NCBI RefSeq assembly: GCF_900090275.1
Contig: NZ_LT607755.1
Span: forward strand, 744,001-808,000
Source: Micromonospora zamorensis
GTDB lineage: Bacteria; Actinomycetota; Actinomycetes; Mycobacteriales; Micromonosporaceae
Length of the DNA stretch: 64,000 nucleotides
Direction: 5' to 3'
A model generated the notes under the pieces. The model was given only the letters and a program-made list of their open reading frames with translations, was not told where the DNA came from and did no database searches. Below are positions 20,107-29,422 of the stretch, piece after piece. The first letter of the stretch is position 1. Every line of letters begins with the position of its first letter. Made by a program: the position numbers and the translations under genes.

Positions 20107-22566
20107 ATGGCGGGCCGTACCTCTCAGGCGAGCCGGCGGCGCGGCGCGTCGCCGCGCGGTGGCACCAACAGTCGTGCCCGTCAACCGGCGAAGAAGACCC
20201 GGGCACCGGTCCGGCGGCGCACCGCGCCCGCCCGGCCCGGCCCGGCCGTCTACGTGGGCCGGGCGGTCGGCGCACTGTGGATGGGTCTGGCACACGGGAT
20301 GGGCTGGGCGGTGCGGGCCGCCGGCCGGCAGGCCGCCTCGGCCCGCGACCTCGACCCGGAGCACCGCCGCGACGGCGCCGGGCTGCTGCTGTTCGGGCTC
20401 GCCCTGCTCTCCGCCGTGGCGCTCTGGCTCTCCGGAGCGGGCCCGGTGGGCGCGCGACTGGCCGACACGATCCGGCTGTTCCTGGGCGCGATCTCGGTGG
20501 TCGTGCCGGTGCTGCTGATGATCGGGGCGTGGCGGCTGATGCGTCAGCCGGCCGACCCCGAGCACCGGGGCCGTGGGCTGATCGGCTGGGGTTCGCTGCT
20601 GGTCTCGACCGCAGCGCTGCTCCAGATCGGCCAGGACCCGGCCGACCCGCTGGAGCGTGACTTCGCGGGCGGTCTGGTCGGCGCGGGCGTCGGTGGTCTG
20701 CTGGAGCGGGCCGTCACCGCCTGGGTGGCGGTGCCGCTGCTGGTCCTGCTGCTGCTCTTCGGTCTGCTCGTGGTGACCGCGACGCCGATCAACAAGATCC
20801 CCGAGCGCCTCGGGCTGCTCGCCGGTGGGCTGGTCGCCGCACCGGACTCCTCCACGGAGGACGCCGACGAGCAGGCCGCGAAGCCGACGCGTAAGCGGCC
20901 GGCGAAGCGGATGCCTCCGCCGCTCGACCCGGACGACTTCGAGGACCTGGACGGCGCGGACCTCCAGGAAACCATGGTGCTGCCGCGCAAGTCGCCGGCG
21001 AAGGTGCCGGCGAGCCGCAAGCCGCCGGTCGAGCCGCCGGAGCACTCGCCCGCGCCGACCCGGGCCGAGCAGCTCGCGTTGACCGGGCTCTCCGGGGACT
21101 ACACCCTCCCGCCGCCCAACATGCTCAGCGCCGGCGCCGCCGCGAAGACCCGCAGCAAGGCCAACGACGAGGTGATCGCCGCGCTGACCGGCGTGTTCGA
21201 CCAGTTCGATGTGGACGCGGCGGTCACCGGCTTCACCCGCGGCCCGACGGTCACCCGCTACGAGGTGGAGTTGGGGCACGGCGTCAAGGTCGAACGGATC
21301 ACCCAGCTGTCCCGCAACATCGCGTACGCGGTGAAGTCGCCGGACGTGCGGATCCTCAGCCCGATCCCGGGTAAGAGCGCCGTCGGCGTGGAGATCCCGA
21401 ACACCGACCCGGAGAACGTCGCCCTCGGTGACGTGCTGCGCTCACGGGCGGCGACCAGCGACCACCACCCGATGGTGGTGGCCCTCGGCAAGGACATCGA
21501 GGGTGGCTACGTGGTGGCCAACCTTGCCAAGATGCCGCACATCCTCATCGCCGGCGCCACCGGCGCGGGCAAGTCGAGCTGCCTCAACACCCTGCTGGTG
21601 TCCATCCTCACCCGGGCCACCCCGGACGAGGTGCGGCTGCTGCTGATCGACCCGAAGCGGGTCGAGATGACCGGCTACGAGGGCATCCCGCACCTGGTCA
21701 CCCCGATCGTGACCAACGCCAAGAAGGCGGCCGACTCGCTGGACTGGGTGGTCCGCGAGATGGACATGCGCTACGACGACCTCGCCGCCAACGGGGTTCG
21801 GCACATCGACGACTTCAACCGCAAGGTCCGCAACGGCGAGATCAAGGCCCCGCCGGGCAGCGAACGGGAGATGCGCCCGTACCCGTACCTGTTGGTGATC
21901 GTGGACGAGCTGGCCGATCTGATGATGGTCGCGCCGCGCGACGTGGAGGACTCGGTCGTCCGGATCACCCAGCTCGCCCGGGCCGCCGGCATCCACCTGG
22001 TCTTGGCGACCCAGCGCCCTTCGGTCGACGTGGTGACCGGTCTGATCAAGGCGAACGTGCCGTCCCGGCTGGCGTTCGCCACCTCCTCGCTCGCGGACTC
22101 GCGGGTCATCCTCGACCAGCCGGGCGCGGAGAAGCTGCTCGGCCGTGGCGACGGGCTGTTCCTGCCGATGGGTGCCTCCAAGCCGGTCCGCATCCAGGGC
22201 GCCTGGGTCACCGAGCGGGAGATCGCCGACGTCGTCAAGTTCTGCAAGGACCAGCGCGAGCCGGAGTTCCGCAAGGACGTGCTGGCCCCCGCGCAGGAGA
22301 CCAAGAAGAAGCCCGACGAGGACATCGGCGACGACCTGGACCTGTTGGTGCAGGCGGTGGAGCTGGTGGTCACCTCGCAGTTCGGCTCGACCTCGATGCT
22401 CCAGCGCAAGCTGCGGGTCGGTTTCGCGAAGGCGGGCCGTCTGATGGACCTGATGGAGACCCGTGGGGTGGTCGGGCCGTCGGAGGGGTCGAAGGCGCGC
22501 GACGTGCTGGTCAAGCCGGACGAGCTGGAGGACGTCCTGGCCGGCCTGCGCGGCGACGGGGAATGA
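20107..22566 (+). CDS. ftsK: DNA translocase FtsK/SpoIIIE
   Basis: 819 aa: a basic N-terminus (RRRGASPRGG), four membrane segments at ~75-250 (the 4TM anchor), an acidic/Pro linker and the hexameric RecA-like motor. The Walker A GATGAGKSSC (~residue 482) and Walker B LLVIVDELADLM (~595) are visible, followed by the C-terminal gamma winged-helix (QFGSTSMLQRKLRVGFAKAGRLMD). It pumps DNA during septation and chromosome segregation and in sporulating actinomycetes. Start ATG 20107 fits a leaderless promoter. Confidence 0.96.
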   Translation: MAGRTSQASRRRGASPRGGTNSRARQPAKKTRAPVRRRTAPARPGPAVYVGRAVGALWMGLAHGMGWAVRAAGRQAASARDLDPEHRRDGAGLLLFGLALLSAVALWLSGAGPVGARLADTIRLFLGAISVVVPVLLMIGAWRLMRQPADPEHRGRGLIGWGSLLVSTAALLQIGQDPADPLERDFAGGLVGAGVGGLLERAVTAWVAVPLLVLLLLFGLLVVTATPINKIPERLGLLAGGLVAAPDSSTEDADEQAAKPTRKRPAKRMPPPLDPDDFEDLDGADLQETMVLPRKSPAKVPASRKPPVEPPEHSPAPTRAEQLALTGLSGDYTLPPPNMLSAGAAAKTRSKANDEVIAALTGVFDQFDVDAAVTGFTRGPTVTRYEVELGHGVKVERITQLSRNIAYAVKSPDVRILSPIPGKSAVGVEIPNTDPENVALGDVLRSRAATSDHHPMVVALGKDIEGGYVVANLAKMPHILIAGATGAGKSSCLNTLLVSILTRATPDEVRLLLIDPKRVEMTGYEGIPHLVTPIVTNAKKAADSLDWVVREMDMRYDDLAANGVRHIDDFNRKVRNGEIKAPPGSEREMRPYPYLLVIVDELADLMMVAPRDVEDSVVRITQLARAAGIHLVLATQRPSVDVVTGLIKANVPSRLAFATSSLADSRVILDQPGAEKLLGRGDGLFLPMGASKPVRIQGAWVTEREIADVVKFCKDQREPEFRKDVLAPAQETKKKPDEDIGDDLDLLVQAVELVVTSQFGSTSMLQRKLRVGFAKAGRLMDLMETRGVVGPSEGSKARDVLVKPDELEDVLAGLRGDGE

Positions 22567-22622
22567 CCGGGGGATAGCGCTGCGAGGGCCGGTCGACGGT
22601 ACGACCGACCCCGGAACGCACG

Positions 22623-22651
22623 ACGGGCCCGCCGAGACAAGGCGGGCCCGT
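22623..22651. terminator. Bidirectional terminator between ftsK and the small membrane gene
   Basis: A perfect 11-bp GC stem ACGGGCCCGCC / GGCGGGCCCGT with a 7-nt gagacaa loop, between two convergent genes. No T-tract on either side, which is common in high-GC actinobacteria. Confidence 0.75.
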
Positions 22652-22666
22652 GGCTGGGAAAGCGTG

Positions 22667-22912
22667 TCAGTTATTCATCAACGCGGCGAAGACCACCACG
22701 CCGAGGATCGCGGCGACGACGCTGGCCGCGGCGGCGTACCAGCCGAGCGGCTTGTCGCCCAGCACGGCGCCGACGATGCCCGCGATCACGCCGAGCACGC
22801 CGAAGATGATCGGGCTGAGCAGCAGGGCGAGGACCGCGAAGACGAAGCCCACGATGGTGAGGATGCGGGCGGCGTTGCTGCGGGGACGGGCGGTGCTCGG
22901 CATGTCGGCCAT
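22667..22912 (-). CDS. Small membrane protein, two or three TM segments
   Basis: 81 aa: a short polar N-terminus (MADMPSTARPRSN) then hydrophobic ILTIVGFVFAVLALLLSP and two more segments, GVLGVIAGIVGAVL and AAASVVAAILGVVVFAALM. Layout resembles DUF4190-like small membrane proteins. Start ATG 22912 has a strong ribosome site (ggaggaag), which is why the upstream in-frame ATG at 22960 is rejected. Convergent with ftsK. Confidence 0.75.
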   Translation of the reverse strand: MADMPSTARPRSNAARILTIVGFVFAVLALLLSPIIFGVLGVIAGIVGAVLGDKPLGWYAAAASVVAAILGVVVFAALMNN

Positions 22913-22986
22913 GTCTTCCTCCGTGTGAGAGCCTGTCGTGACGGATCGATGACTACCCACTGTGCGGACTTGTCACGCGTACTTCC

Positions 22987-23301
22987 TCAGTGGAAGATCT
23001 TCAGACCGATCACGCCCACGACCACCAGCAGCAGGCAGAGGATCCGGGGCAGGCTCGCCGACTCGCCGAGCGCCAGCATCCCGACCAGCGCGGTGCCGAC
23101 CGCGCCGATGCCGACCCAGACCGCGTACCCGGTGCCGACCGGGATCTCCCGCAGGGCGTACGACAGCCCGGCCATGCTCAGGAGCAGGGTCACCACGAAC
23201 ACCACGGACGGGGTCAGCCGGCTGAAGCCGGCGCTGCGGTCCAGGGCGATCGCCCAGGCCGTCTCCAACAGTCCCGAGATCACCAGCACGAGCCAAGCCA
23301 T
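22987..23301 (-). CDS. gdx: SMR-family guanidinium exporter Gdx/SugE
   Basis: 104 aa, four TM segments. The first helix has the essential Glu in VISGLLETAWAIALDRS; TPSVVFVVTLLLSM, GTGYAVWVGIGAVGTALVG and LVVVGVIGLKI follow the Gdx/SugE subtype rather than EmrE. Gdx proteins export guanidinium in exchange for two protons. The start ATG 23301 fits the family N-terminus MAWL; the longer ORF upstream to 23478 is 5' UTR and contains a guanidine-III riboswitch, which supports the function. Confidence 0.93.
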   Translation of the reverse strand: MAWLVLVISGLLETAWAIALDRSAGFSRLTPSVVFVVTLLLSMAGLSYALREIPVGTGYAVWVGIGAVGTALVGMLALGESASLPRILCLLLVVVGVIGLKIFH

Positions 23302-23360
23302 CGTCCACCTCACGAAAAGGCGCCCGGGCTGTCGCGCCGGGACGAGTCTGCACGTCACAC

Positions 23361-23402
23361 GGGGCGTCTTGGCCTGACCGGGTACGCCCACCACTCGTCC
23401 GG
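23361..23402 (-). promoter_or_regulatory. Guanidine-III riboswitch (ykkC-III / guanidine-III)
   Basis: On the minus strand, starting at 23402, the sequence matches the known 41-nt guanidine-III aptamer from Thermobifida fusca through CCGGACGAG at its 5' end and GTACCCGGTCAGG then CAAGACG at its 3' half. Two helices are visible: GGGCGT (23373-23378) with ACGCCC (23362-23367), and a CCGG-CCGG pseudoknot pairing 23399-23402 with the CCGG of ACCCGG. It ends 59 nt before the start codon of the gdx gene. It would turn on export when guanidinium binds. Confidence 0.9.
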
Positions 23403-23522
23403 GGCGGCCACGAGCATCCGGGGCCACCGAAGCCGACGCTAGCACCGGCGCCGGGCGTCGGGCGGTGACTCCCGCCACGGCCCGTTGACCTCCACTTCAC
23501 TTCAACTTGCAGTATTGCTGGC

Positions 23523-24446
23523 ATGACTCTGCTCTACGCCGACCCCGAGGTCGCCGCCGCGCTGGACGCCGCCACCACGGTCGCCGCCATGCGGGCCGCT
23601 CTCCTGGCCGCGTACGAGGGACGGCTGATCGCTCCGCCTCGGGCCGCCGCCCCGCTCGACGGGGGGCGGATGGTGCTCACCGCCGGGCACCTGGTCGGCG
23701 AGTGGTACGGCTTCCGCTCCTACGACACCTTCGGCCACGAGCAGGGTGAACAGTTGGTGGTGCTGCACGACGCCCGCACCGGGGTGATCCGGGCGGTGGC
23801 GGTCGGCGAGGAGTTGGGCTCCCGGCGTACCGGAGGGTTGGGCGGCCTCGCGGTCGACGCGCTGGCCCGCCCGGACGCGGCCACCCTCGGTGTGATCGGC
23901 TCCGGCCGGCAGGCGTGGACGCAGGTCTGGGCCGCCGCGACCGTCCGCCCGCTGCGCGAGGTGGTGGTGCACAGCCGCTCCGCCGCTCGGCGGGACGCCT
24001 TCGCCGCCCGGGTCCGCGCCGAGCTGGGTGTGCCGGCCCGCGCGGTGACCACCCCGGGCGCGGCCGTCGCAGGGCGCGACCTGGTGGTGCTCGCCACCAC
24101 CAGCCCGACCCCGGTGCTCTGCGCCGCCGACCTCAGCCCCGGCACGCACGTCAACGCCGTCGGCTTCAAGCAACTCAACCGCAGCGAATTCGGCACCGAC
24201 CTGCTGGACACCGCCGACCTGCTGGTCACCGACTCACCGGCCCAGGCGGCGGACTACCAGCCGCCCATGCTCGCGGCCACACCCCCGTACGCCGAGCGGT
24301 TGCGCGACCTGGGCGGCATCCTGGCCGGCGCGGCCCCCGGCCGGACCACCGCCGACCAGGTCTCCGTCTTCTGCTCCACCGGCCTGGCCGGGACCGAGGT
24401 CTTCCTGCTCGACGCGTTGACCCGCGTCGGTGTCGCGGCGCGCTGA
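23523..24446 (+). CDS. Ornithine cyclodeaminase / mu-crystallin family protein
   Basis: 307 aa, an NAD(P)-binding OCD-family enzyme. The Rossmann motif is [16 protein letters not shown] (~residue 122), and [22 protein letters not shown] (~99-118) is the conserved segment before it. Such enzymes act on ornithine, alanine (dehydrogenase) or imines; no single substrate can be assigned. Start ATG 23523, divergent from gdx. It is only 120 bp from the riboswitch, but on the other strand, so there is no evidence of co-regulation. Confidence 0.85.
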   Translation: MTLLYADPEVAAALDAATTVAAMRAALLAAYEGRLIAPPRAAAPLDGGRMVLTAGHLVGEWYGFRSYDTFGHEQGEQLVVLHDARTGVIRAVAVGEELGSRRTGGLGGLAVDALARPDAATLGVIGSGRQAWTQVWAAATVRPLREVVVHSRSAARRDAFAARVRAELGVPARAVTTPGAAVAGRDLVVLATTSPTPVLCAADLSPGTHVNAVGFKQLNRSEFGTDLLDTADLLVTDSPAQAADYQPPMLAATPPYAERLRDLGGILAGAAPGRTTADQVSVFCSTGLAGTEVFLLDALTRVGVAAR

Positions 24447-24525
24447 CCGGCCGCGGGCGGGGCGGAACGACGGTGCGTGGGTCGTGCCCGCAGCCCGCGT
24501 GCGTGGGGTTCCCCGGCCGGCCCGG

Positions 24526-24531
24526 TACCCT
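24526..24531 (+). promoter_or_regulatory. -10 hexamer at rimO start
   Basis: TACCCT, three bases before ATG 24535 and six before GTG 24538; leaderless spacing would favour the GTG. Confidence 0.4.
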
Positions 24532-24534
24532 CGG

Positions 24535-26043
24535 ATGGTGTCTGCCACCGCTCCTTCTCCTTCCGACCACGCCGAGGGCCGTCGTGTCGCCCTCCTGACC
24601 CTCGGCTGTGCCCGCAACGAGGTCGACTCGGAGGAGCTGGCCGCCCGGCTGCACGCCGACGGCTGGCAGGTGAGCACCGACGGCGAGGGCGCCGACGTGG
24701 TGGTCGTCAACACCTGCGGTTTCGTGGAGAAGGCCAAGCAGGATTCCATCCAGACCCTGCTCGCCGCCGCCGGCACCGGGGCCAAGGTCGTCGCAGCCGG
24801 CTGCATGGCCGAGCGGTACGGCCGGGAGCTCGCCGACAGCCTGCCCGAGGCGCAGGCGGTGTTGAGCTTCGACGACTACCCGGACATCGCCGCCCGGCTG
24901 AACGCGGTCGTCGCCGGTGAGCAGATCACCGCGCACACCCCCCGGGACCGGCGGGAGCTGCTGCCGTTGACCCCGGTGAAGCGGCGCGACAGCGGCGTGT
25001 CCCTGCCCGGGCACGGCACCGTGACCCGCACCACCACCGACACCGACGAGCACACCCCGGCACACCTGCGGCAGATCCTGCGCCGTCGACTGGACACCGG
25101 CCCGGTGGCCTCGCTGAAGCTCGCCAGCGGCTGCGACCGGCGCTGCGCGTTCTGTGCCATCCCCGCCTTCCGTGGGGCGTTCGTCTCGCGTACGCCGGAC
25201 GAGCTGCTCGCCGAGGCGGAGTGGCTGGCCAAGTCCGGCGTACGGGAGCTGGTGCTGGTCAGCGAGAACTCCACCTCGTACGGCAAGGACCTGGGCGACC
25301 CCCGCGCGTTGGAGAAGCTGCTGCCGCAGCTCGCCGCCGTGACCGGCATCGTCCGGGTGCGGGCGAGCTACCTCCAGCCGGCCGAGACCCGGCCCGGGCT
25401 GGTCGAGGCGATCGCCAACACCCCGGGCGTGGCCCCGTACTTCGACCTGTCGTTCCAGCACTCCAGCGAGCCGGTGCTGCGCCGGATGCGGCGTTTCGGC
25501 TCCACCGACCGGTTCCTGGAGCTGCTGGCGAGCGCCCGTGCGCTGGCCCCGGACGCTGGCGCCCGGAGCAACTTCATCGTCGGGTTCCCCGGCGAGACGC
25601 GCGCCGACGTCGACGAGCTGGTGCGGTTCCTGACCGAGGCCCGGCTCGACGCGATCGGCATGTTCGACTACAGCGACGAGGACGGCACCGAGGCCGCCGG
25701 CCTGCCCGGCAAGGTCTCCGCCGCCACGATCAAGCGACGGTACGACCGGCTCAGCGCGCTCGCTGACGAGCTCTGCTCGCAGCGGGCCGAGGACCGCCTC
25801 GGCTCGACGATCGAGGTGCTGGTCGACTCGATCGAGGACGGCGTGGTGGAGGGCCGGGCGGCGCACCAGGCGCCGGAGGTGGACGGCTCCACCACCCTGG
25901 TCGCCCCGGCCGAGGGTGGGGTCGACCTCTCCGCGCTGCGCCCGGGTGACCTGGTGCGCGCAACGGTGACCGGCACCGAAGGGGTGGACCTGCTCGCCGT
26001 GCCGGATGAGATGATCTCGGCGGCGCCCGGCGCGGCACGGTGA
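24535..26043 (+). CDS. rimO: Ribosomal protein S12 methylthiotransferase RimO
   Basis: A radical-SAM enzyme that methylthiolates Asp in S12. The three N-terminal MTTase Cys are seen in [22 protein letters not shown] and AGCMAERYG; the radical SAM CxxxCxxC motif is [11 protein letters not shown] (~residue 200); the C-terminal TRAM domain follows (~430-500). 502 aa from ATG 24535 (or 501 from GTG 24538). The stop overlaps the pgsA start (GTGA), an operon arrangement conserved in actinobacteria. Confidence 0.95.
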   Translation: MVSATAPSPSDHAEGRRVALLTLGCARNEVDSEELAARLHADGWQVSTDGEGADVVVVNTCGFVEKAKQDSIQTLLAAAGTGAKVVAAGCMAERYGRELADSLPEAQAVLSFDDYPDIAARLNAVVAGEQITAHTPRDRRELLPLTPVKRRDSGVSLPGHGTVTRTTTDTDEHTPAHLRQILRRRLDTGPVASLKLASGCDRRCAFCAIPAFRGAFVSRTPDELLAEAEWLAKSGVRELVLVSENSTSYGKDLGDPRALEKLLPQLAAVTGIVRVRASYLQPAETRPGLVEAIANTPGVAPYFDLSFQHSSEPVLRRMRRFGSTDRFLELLASARALAPDAGARSNFIVGFPGETRADVDELVRFLTEARLDAIGMFDYSDEDGTEAAGLPGKVSAATIKRRYDRLSALADELCSQRAEDRLGSTIEVLVDSIEDGVVEGRAAHQAPEVDGSTTLVAPAEGGVDLSALRPGDLVRATVTGTEGVDLLAVPDEMISAAPGAAR

Positions 26044-26714
26044 CGGCGGGCCCGAGCGGAGCGGGGGAGCCACGTGGTGCGGTACCGGGAACGCCACGGC
26101 GACCCGAGCGGGGTGCGGCGGTGACCGGGGCGACGGAGTCGACGCCCGGCCGGGCGGTGGTGGCGGTGGTGCCCGTCCTCAACGCGGCCAACGCGCTGAC
26201 CGCCCTGCGGCTGGTGCTGGTGCCGGTCTTCGCCGCCTCGGTGGTGGTGTCCGGGATGACCCACTCCGGCTGGCGGATGGCGGCGTGCCTGATCTTCGCG
26301 GTGGCCTCGGCTACCGACCTGGTGGACGGGTGGATCGCCCGCCGGTTCGGGCTGGTCACCTCGGTCGGCAAGGTGGCCGACCCGATCGCCGACAAGGCGC
26401 TCACCGGCGCGGCCCTGGTGCTGCTCTCCTGGTACGACCTTCTGCCCTGGTGGGTGACCGCGCTGATCCTCGTCCGCGAGCTGGGCATCACCGGCCTGCG
26501 GTTCTGGGTGATCCGGCACGGTGTGATCGCCGCCAGCCGAGGCGGCAAGGTCAAGACGGCGCTCCAGATCCTGGCCATCGCCTGGTACCTCTGGCCGATG
26601 CCGGCCGCCCTGGCCGCCGTCGGCCCGTGGATCATGGCCGCCGCCGTCGTGGTCACGGTCGCCACCGGCTTCGACTACATAGCCCAGGCCCTACGCCTCC
26701 GCCGCCCCCGCTAA
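26040..26714 (+). CDS. pgsA: CDP-diacylglycerol-glycerol-3-phosphate phosphatidyltransferase
   Basis: Makes phosphatidylglycerol phosphate. The CDP-alcohol phosphotransferase motif DG(x2)AR(x8)G(x3)D(x3)D is visible as [14 protein letters not shown] followed by [10 protein letters not shown] (~residue 98-122). 224 aa with several TM segments. GTG 26040 overlaps the rimO stop; a GTG at 26121 is an alternative start that would remove the Gly/Pro-rich N-terminus. Feeds phosphatidylglycerol and cardiolipin. Confidence 0.93.
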   Translation: MTAGPSGAGEPRGAVPGTPRRPERGAAVTGATESTPGRAVVAVVPVLNAANALTALRLVLVPVFAASVVVSGMTHSGWRMAACLIFAVASATDLVDGWIARRFGLVTSVGKVADPIADKALTGAALVLLSWYDLLPWWVTALILVRELGITGLRFWVIRHGVIAASRGGKVKTALQILAIAWYLWPMPAALAAVGPWIMAAAVVVTVATGFDYIAQALRLRRPR

Positions 26715-26745
26715 AAACCCAACCCCACCCCACCCACCCCCTCCG

Positions 26746-26804
26746 TTGATCATGAAGTTGTTGCCATCCGCAGCGGCGTGTCGGGGCGATAACTTCATGA
26801 TCGA
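26746..26804. repeat. Intergenic dyad repeat (GATCATGAAGTT type)
   Basis: A 12-bp perfect inverted repeat GATCATGAAGTT (26748-26759) / AACTTCATGATC (26791-26802), arms extendable to about 20 bp with three mismatches. It could form a hairpin after pgsA. No gene lies between pgsA and cinA (141 bp). Confidence 0.65.
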
Positions 26805-26855
26805 CGCGATCGGGTGGGCAGGGTTGGGGGCCGTTGGGTGGGGAAGGACGAATTC

Positions 26856-27479
26856 ATGCAGCGCGAGGCTAGTGGTGGTGTCGAGCGGCCGTCGGATGGT
26901 GCGGCGTCGGACGAGGCCGTGATGGGCAGCGCGGCGGCGGGTGTGGTGCACCGGTTGGTGCAGCGGCACGAGACCCTCGCGACTGTGGAATCGCTCACCG
27001 GCGGGTCGCTGGCCGCGTCGATCGTCGACATCGCCGGGGTCAGCGGGATCTACCGGGGTGGCCTCGTGGTCTACGCCACCGAGTTGAAGGGCACCCTGGC
27101 GGGCGTCCCCACCGACCTGCTGTCCGAGCGGGGGCCGGTGGACCCGGACGTGGCGGCGGCCCTCGCCGAGGGCGGTCGCCAGCGCTGCGGCGCGGACTGG
27201 GGGGTGGCGACCACCGGCGTCGCCGGCCCCGAACCGCAGGACGACAAGCCCGTCGGCCTGGTCTACGTCGCGGTCGCCGGTCCCAACGGTGGGGAGGTCC
27301 GCCAGCTCGACCTGGACGGCGGGCGGGACCACGTCCGCGCGGTCGCGGTGATCGAGGCTCTGCGGCTACTCGCCGAGCGGATCCACGACGCCGACGTGAA
27401 GGACCCCGACCTCGACCCCGACGCCCAGGGCTCCGGCCCCGACGCCCAGGTCCCCGAACCCGCGACCGACCACCCCTAG
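26856..27479 (+). CDS. cinA: CinA-like nicotinamide-nucleotide amidohydrolase (PncC)
   Basis: 207 aa with only the C-terminal PncC/CinA domain, an enzyme that deamidates NMN to nicotinic acid mononucleotide. Core motifs: [17 protein letters not shown] (~residue 47), [13 protein letters not shown], and [20 protein letters not shown] (~123). The N-terminal COG1058 half is absent, as is normal in actinobacteria. The C-terminal ~25 residues are an acidic Asp/Pro repeat ([16 protein letters not shown]). ATG 26856 has a good ribosome site (ggaagga). The stop TAG lies in a CTAG that flanks a MITE. Confidence 0.9.
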   Translation: MQREASGGVERPSDGAASDEAVMGSAAAGVVHRLVQRHETLATVESLTGGSLAASIVDIAGVSGIYRGGLVVYATELKGTLAGVPTDLLSERGPVDPDVAAALAEGGRQRCGADWGVATTGVAGPEPQDDKPVGLVYVAVAGPNGGEVRQLDLDGGRDHVRAVAVIEALRLLAERIHDADVKDPDLDPDAQGSGPDAQVPEPATDHP

Positions 27480-27640
27480 GGCCTGTTTCACAAGGACTGG
27501 CCGGCCTGCGGCGGGCCCGGACGACGACCGGCGGCGTTGCGGTCTCGTCCAGATACAACACCGGTATCCGGACGAAACCGCGCCTTGCCGGCTCGCCGCC
27601 CGGACTCCGCCTCGGCTCGACCGCCCTTATGAAACAGGCC
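27480..27640. mobile_element. 161-bp MITE, IS5-like, flanked by CTAG duplications
   Basis: Terminal inverted repeats GGCCTGTTTCACAAGG (27480-27495) and CCTTATGAAACAGGCC (27625-27640) match at 15 of 16 positions. Direct repeats CTAG (27476-27479 and 27641-27644) flank it, the size and sequence class of the IS5-group target duplication. Internally 27539-27556 and 27564-27581 pair at 16 of 18 positions with a 7-nt loop, so the whole element folds as a long hairpin. It has no ORF and therefore no transposase. Confidence 0.75.
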
Positions 27641-27886
27641 CTAGGCCCCAGAAGTCGACGGGCCGGAAGATCCAGCCGAGACCGCCGGGGGCACCCGGGA
27701 CAGGGCCGGAACGGGCGATGCCGCGCGCCGGTGAGCCCACGCTGGCGAACCGACGGGCGGGGCGGGATGTCGGCCGGGCCCGCAACGGGTACGGTTGCGG
27801 GAAGGCTCCGACGTTCGGGGTCGGCGCGGTCCGCCGCGACCGGCTGCCCAACGGCGGGCGCGAGGTATCCCTCAGGGGGAGGTGCG

Positions 27887-28327
27887 ATGATCCTGCTACG
27901 CCGGGTGATCGGTGACGCACTGCGGGCGCGCCGGCAAGGCCAGCAGCGCACGCTGCGTGAGGTCTCCACCGCCGCCAACGTCAGCCTCGGTTACCTCTCC
28001 GAGATCGAGCGGGGGCACAAAGAGCCGTCCAGCGAGCTGCTCGCCGCGATCTGCGACGCCCTCGGCGCGCGCCTGTCCGAGCTGCTGCGTGAGGTGAGCG
28101 ACACCGTGGCGCTCGCCGAGCAGATGCCCGGGGTGCTCGTCTCGATGCAGGAGGAGCAGGCCGATTCCTCGGCCGCGTCCAAGAGCACCAACCGGGGTGT
28201 GCGTCAGGTCACCTCCGATGGCAAGGTCGCCGTGTCGGTCCGTCAGGATTCGCCGCTCAAGGCCACGCTGCGCAGTGCCCGCGTCCGCCCGAACGAGCGC
28301 GATCGGGACGTGGTCTGCGCGGCCTGA
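27887..28327 (+). CDS. clgR: Transcriptional activator ClgR
   Basis: 146 aa, a Cro/C1-type helix-turn-helix protein (residues ~5-65, [22 protein letters not shown]), the regulator of clp protease genes and, in mycobacteria, of pspA. The C-terminus ends [14 protein letters not shown]; a terminal Ala-Ala is the ClpP degradation tag described for Streptomyces ClgR. It starts at ATG 27887 with ribosome site agggggaggtg. It is followed by pspA and pspM, the same order as Rv2745c-Rv2743c in M. tuberculosis. The ~240-bp 5' region after the MITE has a possible -10 (TACGGT near 27790). Confidence 0.93.
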   Translation: MILLRRVIGDALRARRQGQQRTLREVSTAANVSLGYLSEIERGHKEPSSELLAAICDALGARLSELLREVSDTVALAEQMPGVLVSMQEEQADSSAASKSTNRGVRQVTSDGKVAVSVRQDSPLKATLRSARVRPNERDRDVVCAA

Positions 28328-28526
28328 GCCCGTCCTTCCGGTTGACCATGGGCGGGCTGGCCCCGGCCGCGTAGGGTGGCCCGCAGGAGCTGCCGGTGCC
28401 GTCGACCGCCCCGTACGGATGCCTCGTTGGCGTTCGGCTGGGACGATGGAGACCGGCCGGTCGTGGTCGGTCGGTCCATCCGGCCCGGCTGTGGTGGAGC
28501 GACGCTACTGAGGGGATACCGCGGAG

Positions 28527-29399
28527 ATGGCGAACCCGTTCGTCAAGGGTTGGAACTACCTGATGGCGCTCTTCGGTGCGAAGATCGACGAGCACGCCGA
28601 TCCCAAGGTGCAGATCCAGCAGGCCATCGAGGATGCCCAGCGGCAGCACCAGGCGCTGGTCCAGCAGGCCGCCGCCGTGATCGGCAACCAGCGTCAGCTG
28701 GAGATGAAGCTGTCCCGGCAGATGTCCGAGGTCGAGCGGTTGCAGGGCAACGCCCGACAGGCCCTGGTGCTGTCCGACCAGGCCCGGGCCAAGGGTGACG
28801 AGGCCGAGGCGGTGCGGTTCGAGCAGTCGGCGCAGACCCTGGCCACCCAGTTGGTCTCCTCCGAGCAGGCCACCGAAGACCTCAAGACCCTGCACGACCA
28901 GGCGTTGGGTGCCGCAGCCCAGGCCCGCCGTGCGGTCGAGAACAACTCGATGATCCTCCAGCAGAAGCTCGCCGAGCGCACCAAGCTGCTCAGCCAGCTG
29001 GAGCAGGCCAAGATGCAGGAGACGGTGGCCCGCTCGCTGGAGTCGATGTCGTCGTTGACCGCGCCCACCAACACCCCGTCCCTGGACGAGGTGCGCGACC
29101 GCATCGAGCGGCGCTACGCCAACGCGATGGGCCGCGCCGAGCTGGCCGGCAACTCCGTCGAGGGCCGGATGTTGGAGATCCAGAAGTCAACCATCGACTC
29201 GGCCGGCTCCGCCCGGCTGGAGCAGATCCGATCCAGCATGGCGGGGGAGCAGCTCGGCGGCGCGTCGCAGCGACCGGCCGTGCCGCAGGGCGAGAAGGCC
29301 GGCCCGGCCACCGACCCGACGGCCGCCGCCCGGCTGGACGAGCTGCGCGCCAGCATGGCTCGCGAGCGCGGCACCGGCGACCCGACCGCCGCCGGCTGA
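28527..29399 (+). CDS. pspA: Phage shock protein PspA
   Basis: 290 aa, almost entirely coiled coil, an ESCRT-III-like PspA/IM30 homologue that binds stressed membranes. The N-terminal amphipathic helix region ([20 protein letters not shown]) and [20 protein letters not shown] are family signatures; a long Gln/Glu-rich coiled coil covers residues ~30-190. Compared with E. coli PspA it carries a C-terminal Ala/Arg-rich extension. Its gene follows clgR after 199 bp and precedes pspM, so ClgR-driven expression under envelope stress is likely. Confidence 0.94.
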   Translation: MANPFVKGWNYLMALFGAKIDEHADPKVQIQQAIEDAQRQHQALVQQAAAVIGNQRQLEMKLSRQMSEVERLQGNARQALVLSDQARAKGDEAEAVRFEQSAQTLATQLVSSEQATEDLKTLHDQALGAAAQARRAVENNSMILQQKLAERTKLLSQLEQAKMQETVARSLESMSSLTAPTNTPSLDEVRDRIERRYANAMGRAELAGNSVEGRMLEIQKSTIDSAGSARLEQIRSSMAGEQLGGASQRPAVPQGEKAGPATDPTAAARLDELRASMARERGTGDPTAAG

Positions 29400-29422
29400 A
29401 CGACCGGACCGAGGGGGTCAGG

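Noticed and set aside
23302..23478. Longer SMR protein starting near 23478
   Set aside because: The upstream frame is the guanidine-III leader; the family N-terminus is at ATG 23301.
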